64,000 bases of DNA from Phaeosaccion multiseriatum. Taxonomy: Eukaryota > Ochrophyta, other classes. The DNA lies in assembly GCA_965112735.1 (NCBI GenBank), contig OZ218951.1, forward strand, positions 4,092,001 through 4,156,000, in the 5' to 3' direction. Shown in pieces: positions 58,550-64,000 of this stretch. The first letter of the stretch is position 1; every line of letters begins with the position of its first letter. The notes beneath the pieces were generated by a model, which was not told the DNA's origin, ran no database searches, and worked only from the letters and a program-made list of their open reading frames with translations. Both the position numbers and the translations under genes were made by a program.

Positions 58550-59421
58550 TCAAAATCGTAACAAGGGGGGGGGTAACCATGACGGTTACTAATACTATGG
58601 TTATTAGCCCCCCTTGATCGTAAGGAGAAAAGAAAAAGGAGGAAGCGAGAAGAGAAACAGGAGGAAGAGTGTGTGTTTCTCAAGAGTGCACGGCTGCGCT
58701 CTCTTCCTTTCTAACTATCCATCCCTTGGATACGCGGGGAGGGCCACGATGGGAGGCCGAGACCACGGCAGGCTTGGGAGAGAGGGGGCCGAGGGGGGAA
58801 GGCGGGGGGGGGGGGGGGGGGCGAGGTGTTGGGAACGGAACGAACAGTATGCTTCGTCAAATTTTTGTCATTCGTAAGAGCGCCCATAACCGCACATACA
58901 CACTTCATCAATCAAATATGAAAATTGAATTAACCAACACGTGCCGTATCGTTTTAGAAAATGAGTACTTCAAGTACTTTGTAGTAGTAGAGGTTTTTCC
59001 TCTTTATTGTACGACATACGACAGCTTCTCTTATCGCTCGATGGACCGCACCTGCTGCTGCTGCTGCTACTGCTAGTGTATCACCAGCTGCTGCAGGAGC
59101 TCTTGTCTCGACGCACGGCAAGAGCATTTATCCTTCTCTCACTCCGGATTTCGTTCGTAGGAGCTCCTCTCTAACATCTCTCCAACAGCACTATCAGGAT
59201 ATATATATATATATACATATTTCCTTCCGTCGATATCGCTAGTATTGATCGAGAGGCTCTAGAGAGCGCCCCCCACAAAGCGAAGAAAGACACAAAGCGT
59301 ACGGGGTCAAATGACCCATCGAGGTATCAATCAATGGAACAATCTACTCCCGCTTCTGTACCGCTGTATCACCCCCCCTCCCCACTGTATCACTCACTCA
59401 CTCACTCACTCACTCACTCCC
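58550..59421. other. convergent intergenic region
   Basis: Holds a palindrome right after the SNARE stop (about 58561-58617: AAGGGGGGGG, GTAACCAT against ATGGTTAT and CCCCCCTT), a G run at 58804-58820, a copy of dispersed motif 1 at 59075-59093 and an (AT)n run at 59200-59214. No gene supported. Confidence 0.5.
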
Positions 59422-60135
59422 TCACTCCCTCACTCCCTCTAGACCGGCTTCCTCTACCTCCACGAGATAGGAAGGGCACGCCAAGGAAGCTCGCTCTTCC
59501 GTCACAAGGAATGAGTACTGCTTCAGCCCCGTTTGGTCGGTGAAGGGGAAGGCGAGTGTGGTGTAACCGCTGCTGAGGATGTGCCGGAGCAGCTCCTCTC
59601 TACTGGAGACAGACTCGACATCGACATTGCCGATATCGAAGTGGTCCGTTCTGCCCAAAACAGACTCCATGTCGAGGTCCATTTCGTACACCCGGCCCAG
59701 ATCCACGAGGGACAGCAAGACGGTTTGCCTTTGCCTTGCCTTGTGCTCCTGTTTCTGTCCCCCCACGCTGTTGCTGCCCAAGGGGACGCTGCCGAGACAG
59801 GAGCCAAACAAGGCCGCTCTGCAGTGCTTGCCTTGCCCCAGAGACAGCTCCATCAGCAAGCCCCTCTCTCCTCCCTCCTGCTCCCTGCCGTCGACTCCCT
59901 CACGCCCTTCACTCCCTTCGACACCCCCGCCTCCTACCCCTCCCTCCATGGCTGCAAAGCCGTCTCTACAAATCCTTTCCATCGCCTGAGTGGAGCCCAA
60001 AGCGAAGAATAGCATCTGCCGCCTCGGCCCCGCCCCTGCCGCTACCCCACCATCAGGCTGCTGCTGCACTTGCGGGAGCAGTGCCAACCTTCCCAAGTCG
60101 CCCTCCCTGCTTGGTTGGAGTTGGCAAGGCACACA
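59422..60135 (-). CDS. PARP/ADP-ribosyltransferase-like catalytic region (terminal exon)
   Basis: The open frame reads MLFFALGSTQAMERICRDGF, which resembles the LFHGT...I...GF start of PARP catalytic domains. It continues with VLLSLVDLGRVYEMD and ends with SFLVTEERASLACPSYLVEV, resembling the PARP segment EYVVF...YPEYLV. In canonical PARPs the first motif has a catalytic His and a later Tyr; here the His position is Ala or Gly, so enzymatic activity is doubtful. There is no plausible start codon; an acceptor near 60126-60135 probably links it to the upstream acidic ORF, which ends with YRRRMAVDRQNM, similar to the segment before the PARP active site. The exact donor is unresolved (candidates near 60303-60317). 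Confidence 0.5.
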   Translation of the reverse strand, partial: CVPCQLQPSREGDLGRLALLPQVQQQPDGGVAAGAGPRRQMLFFALGSTQAMERICRDGFAAMEGGVGGGGVEGSEGREGVDGREQEGGERGLLMELSLGQGKHCRAALFGSCLGSVPLGSNSVGGQKQEHKARQRQTVLLSLVDLGRVYEMDLDMESVLGRTDHFDIGNVDVESVSSREELLRHILSSGYTTLAFPFTDQTGLKQYSFLVTEERASLACPSYLVEVEEAGLEGVRE

Positions 60136-60244
60136 CACAAGCACGCACACACACACACGGGGAGAAAGTAAGAGTTAAGTACTAGTAAGAAACACGATGA
60201 GATGTAGATGGAAGAGGAGACACAAAGAGTGAGCCCAAACCGCA

Positions 60245-62648
60245 TCATGTGCGAGTAAAAGAGAAGAGCAGGCGGGGTTGCCAATCCTCCATCAGCCTGC
60301 CGTAACTATTCACCATGTTTTGCCTGTCCACTGCCATCCTCCTCCTGTATGCAACCTTCTGCCCCCCCCCCCCCTTCCCACCCTCCTCAGGGAAGCCCCA
60401 ACCAACCCTTCCTCCCCCCCTTTGAGGTGGAGTGCGATCGCACCTGTATATCTTTTGAGCAGTGACGCATTGGTACGCCGTGAATGCCCGGGCAGCACCA
60501 CCAGCAGCAGCACCAGCAGCAGCAGTAGCAGTCCGAGGAAGCGAGCCGGCCTGCATGCTGATGAAAGCATTGACACATTCCCACTCCTTATCTCCTTCCA
60601 ACAGCTCATTCAGAACCAATGCAGCACCACCACCAGCACCAGCACCAAGGACATCACCCTCCGGCGGTGTCATACTCTGCACCACCAGCCTCGAGCTGAT
60701 GGAATAACGCTCCACCCTCCTCCTCTCCTGCTGCTCCAACCCCCTCCTCCTCCTCTCCTCCTCGTCCTCGTCCTCCTCCTCCCTCTCCTCCAACCCCTCC
60801 AATGCCGCATCCAGCCCACTTTGGTCTTCCACCAACCCGTCTTGCTCCCTTCCAGCGTCGTCGCCATCTTCGTCATACTGAGAGACGTCGTACTGAGTGA
60901 GATCGACGGCGGCCTCAGCAGCGTCAGCGTCCCGGTCGGCATTAGCCTCAGTTTCTGCTTCAGCCGCAGTAAAGGCGAATGTAGCACCTCCTGACGCAGC
61001 ACCGCCCACTCTAACTTCATCCACCACCTCTGCGCTTCCGAAACGCCCCTGAGGGGACAGACTCCCCAGTCCGCCGGCGGTGGGAGATGCCAGGCGGTCT
61101 TCCCTACTCTGAGCCAAGGGCGACAGGCTGCCCAGCGACGAGGGAGGAGGAGGAGGGGTTGAGGAGGAGGAGAATGCCCCGGGGGCAAGCTCAAAGGATG
61201 CGGATATGGAGGAGGAGGAGGGAAGGGAAGAGGAGAGTGGCGACACGTTCAACGCCTCCCAATCCCCCCCCCAGCTAACTTGGTCGTCCGCTTCGCCGGC
61301 GTCGCCATATGCAGTGAGCTTCTCTTCTCGTCCCCGCTTCGCCTTCTTCTTCTCCTTCTTCTGCTTCCCATCCTTTGCATGAATTGAGCTGCTCTCCCCC
61401 ACATGCACAAACCCCTCCTCGCCCTCCTCCTCCTCCTCCTCCTCCTCCTTTACCTCTTCCTCCTGGGTACTCAGGACATCATCCTCATATGGTGTGTCCT
61501 GCCGGCCGCCACGGTGCCTCATGGGGATATCGAGACCCTGCCGCAGGACCTCCTGCTCTTCTTGCTCCAAAGCAGCATGGATCTCCTCCGTGTATCGGAT
61601 CTCCTCCTCAAATTGATCCTCCTTGTATTGCTGCGCCAGAGGAGACCTTCTCGGCCCCCTCTTCTCCTCCTCCTCGTCCTCGTCCTCCTCCTCCTCCTCC
61701 CCCTCCTGCGCATTGTCGCTGGCAACAAGGTATCGCTGGGGGATGAAGAAGTGTCCTTCTGCATCCCCCAGAAGGCTGTCCTCTTCCTCTTCCCCCAGGC
61801 TGCTGTCTGCATCCAAAGCTGATGCATAGTCCCGAAGACTCAAATGATCGCCCTCTCCCTCCCCATATCCTCCTTCGTCTACCTCATCCACATCCTGCCC
61901 ACCCATCCCAACCGAGAGTGCCTCAGCGGCATCGTCCGTGTCCCTGTCAGCGTGTGCGTGCCCGTCTGCGTGGGTCTGTACGTGTGCAGGCCCCGTCCCC
62001 AGCCCCTGCAGCGAGTCCGCGCTAAAGCGCCTGCTTTGCGCCGCTCTCGCTCTCACTCCAGCTGCCGCAGGGGGTGCGTGCTCCTCCTGCTCCTCCTCCG
62101 CCGCTCCTTCCCGAGCTACCGCTACCGCTACAGCTACTGCTGGTGCTGCTACTGTATCACCAACTGCTGACGCTGACTCAGGAGGAGGAGGAAAGCCCAG
62201 CATGTGCCCGAGACTCGCGATCCTCTTCTCAAGCTCGTCTACCTCTGCACGGTCCTCCGACATGGACGGACTGGCAGGGGCAGACAGGGAGGAGGGCTGC
62301 TTCCGACTGCTGCTAATGCCATTGAGAGTCTCGTGGTCCTCCTCCTCCTCCTCCTCCTCCTCCTCCTCCTCCTCCTCCTCCTCCTCCTCCTCCTCCTCCT
62401 CATACCTGTCTTTGTACACCTCCTTCCCCTCCTCCTCTTCCTCCTCCTCCTGCCGATCCGGCTCGTGAAGATGGATGTAGTTATCTTCCCCATGTGGGGA
62501 CGAATAGAAAAGAAGTCCAGCGTCACCCCCTCCTTGCCGAGGAGGAGACAAGGTGCTACCTGGAGCACTAACTCCTCCAGAAAAAGAGGCCAGAGACAAA
62601 TGACCTTCCTCCGATTCAGAGGAGGCCCCCTCTCGGCCGTCCTTCGCA

Positions 62649-62684
<36 letters not shown>

Positions 62685-64000
62685 ACCGTCACCACCGTGG
62701 GCAACAAGTCACCACTTCCGTCCCCGCCCCCCCCCTTCCCCCCACTCCTCCTTGCTTTTTCCTCCCTCACTTCCTCTTGTTCCAAGCCATCAGTTTGACC
62801 AAGGCTCTCCATCACTCGACTGAGCTCTTCTTTCAAGAGGCCCAAGTGATCGATGGCCTCACCGCCACCACGGCGACCCTCCTCGTCCTGCTCATCATCA
62901 TCATCGTCGTCGTCGTCGTTGTCGCCCTCGCCCTCTCTTCCGCCATAACGCTCCTCACCCTTCGCCTCTTCCCACTCTAAGTCCTCCTCCTCCTCCTCCT
63001 CCTCCTCCTCCTCCTCCTCCGCCTCCGCCTTCCCCCCCTTCGCCTCTTCTTGCGGCCCTGCCCCTACCATCACCTCCCCCTCCTTCTCCTCCTCCTCCCA
63101 ACTCTCGACGTCCTTGGACTCAGCTCTTCTAGTGAATCCAGCCCCACTTCCCCTTCCACCACCAGACAGACTGCCGCCTCCACCTCTCGGTCTCTGCCTC
63201 TCCTCCTCATTATCCTCCGCCTCCTCCTGCTCCTCCTCCTCGTGGCTGCTGCCGTGCGTGTTGTGCACCTTCATATGATGCGAGTCTTTCTCCACAAGCA
63301 GCCAATCCTCCTCGTCAAGCCTCCGCAGACAGCCCTCAAGAGAGCGAATGCCCTTCCTCCCCACGCGCTCCAACTCCTCCACTCGTCCTCGTCCTCCTCT
63401 TGCTCCCCCACGCGAAGGAGAAGGAGAGGCCTTCTCTTTCGCTTCTTCCCTGCCGCTGTCACTATCGCCCCGTCTTCGGCGCCGATGCTGGCGACGCTTG
63501 TATTCGTCGATTCCGGTAGCCCTCGCCCATCGCTCCTCTTTCTCTTCCTCGCTCCACCGCCCCCCCTGCTCCCCGCTGCCCTCCAATCGCAACATCTCCT
63601 CCTCTTCCTCTGACCCTTGCCCATCACCATAGCCTCCATCTCGGTTCTTCCTTCTCTTGCTTCCCTTCGCCTCTCGCCCATACGCAGCAGCAGCAGCACC
63701 ACCACCACCACTCCTCCTCTCCCGGTCTCCGCTCCTCCTCTCAGAACGTGCATGCGAATACTCATATTCCCCCCGCTCGGGCCGCTCGGCTTTTCTTCTA
63801 TCTTCCCTCCTTCCTCCTCTCCTTCCTCTCCCTCCCTCCTCACCTCCTTCACCACCCTGTCTACGCCTCCCTACTCCCACCTCCCCGCGGCGGTCAGAGC
63901 GCTTCTTCTCTCTACTGTTCTTGCCCCTCCCGGCCCGCCGCTCCATCTGTCTCCGCCTTGATAACGAGGATGATGAGGCGCCCCTACTCCTTCCTCGGGA
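60245..64000 (-). CDS. large acidic low-complexity protein, 5' end may extend past the window
   Basis: An open frame of at least 1233 residues from ATG 63946; the frame remains open to the window end. The N-terminus is basic and Arg/Ser/Glu-rich. Most of the rest is acidic with poly-Glu (62338-62400, 62983-63018), poly-Asp and poly-Ala. One dispersed-motif copy is read as SAVGDTV at about 62160. The C-terminal 200 residues look globular (RYSISSRLVVQSMTPPEGDV, LNELLEGDKEWECVNAF). The final 70 include a Gly-rich insert that is probably an intron (60370-60440). It may be the N-terminal part of the PARP-like gene immediately downstream. Long bias-rich ORFs can be fortuitous, but over 1200 codons without a stop plus a globular end argue for a real gene. 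Confidence 0.5.

Noticed and set aside
62239-62649. Minus-strand ORF of Arg-rich repeats inside the acidic ORF
   Set aside because: Frame-shifted shadow of the poly-Glu region.

Overview
The window comes from a nuclear genome of a eukaryote, most likely a GC-rich, intron-rich stramenopile alga. Genes have many short exons with GT-AG and some GC-AG introns. Histones H3 and H4 are typically eukaryotic. There is an RWP-RK regulator, a Lag1-type ceramide synthase, an anoctamin, a longin SNARE, a PWWP protein carrying C-x4-C-x(7-9)-C-x2-H fingers of the WRKY19-like kind common in stramenopiles, and FNIP and ankyrin repeats. Lineage is inferred from these families; I cannot name a species. No operons, tRNAs, rRNAs or CRISPR arrays were seen.

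Layout. 1-3712: 5' part of a Ty1/copia element on the minus strand, broken by three frameshifts. 3.7-8.5 kb: gene-poor, with a 127-bp-armed palindrome, a hairpin fragment and one tentative small gene. 8.5-12.9 kb (-): an 8-exon FUSC/ALMT-type membrane protein. 13.1-18.6 kb (-): a 14-exon anoctamin. 18.7-25.6 kb (+): a 12-exon EH-domain/RGG/LRR protein whose ATG lies only 70 bp from the anoctamin ATG. 25.8-26.8 kb: about 1 kb of almost pure (GTGA)n. 28.1-31.4 kb (+): the PWWP/zinc-finger protein. 31.4-39.4 kb: GTGGG/GTGAG minisatellites, a segmental duplication carrying a decapitated histone H4 copy, a TIR element with a 6-bp target duplication and a decayed DDE transposase-like region. 39.1-40.8 kb: divergent histone H4-H3 pair with 3' stem-loops. 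41.4-44.0 kb: frameshifted ankyrin gene whose 5' end runs into nested palindromes holding FNIP-repeat fragments. 44.2-49.4 kb (+): ceramide synthase (12 exons, two GC-AG introns). 49.7-50.9 kb (-): DUF1826 protein. 51.1-52.7 kb (+): intronless type II membrane protein, possibly sulfotransferase-like. 53.6-55.2 kb (-): RWP-RK protein. 55.7-58.5 kb (+): R-SNARE with Asn at the zero layer. 59.4-64.0 kb (-): PARP/ART-like domain and a very acidic, repeat-rich ORF, possibly one gene running off the window.

The genes are ordinary unlinked housekeeping and membrane-trafficking genes; no pathway cluster is evident. The unusual content is the repeat ecology: two short sequence families (core GCTGTATCACCAAC and core GGATGGCAGTGGATGG) recur in exons, introns and spacers, the first being read in two different frames; (GTGA)n arrays grow out of 5' splice sites; palindromic elements recur; and histone stem-loops lie beside duplicated repeat debris. 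Exon boundaries below were placed by hand from splice signals, reading phase and family similarity. For the six intron-rich models described as phase-consistent, every exon joins without breaking frame.
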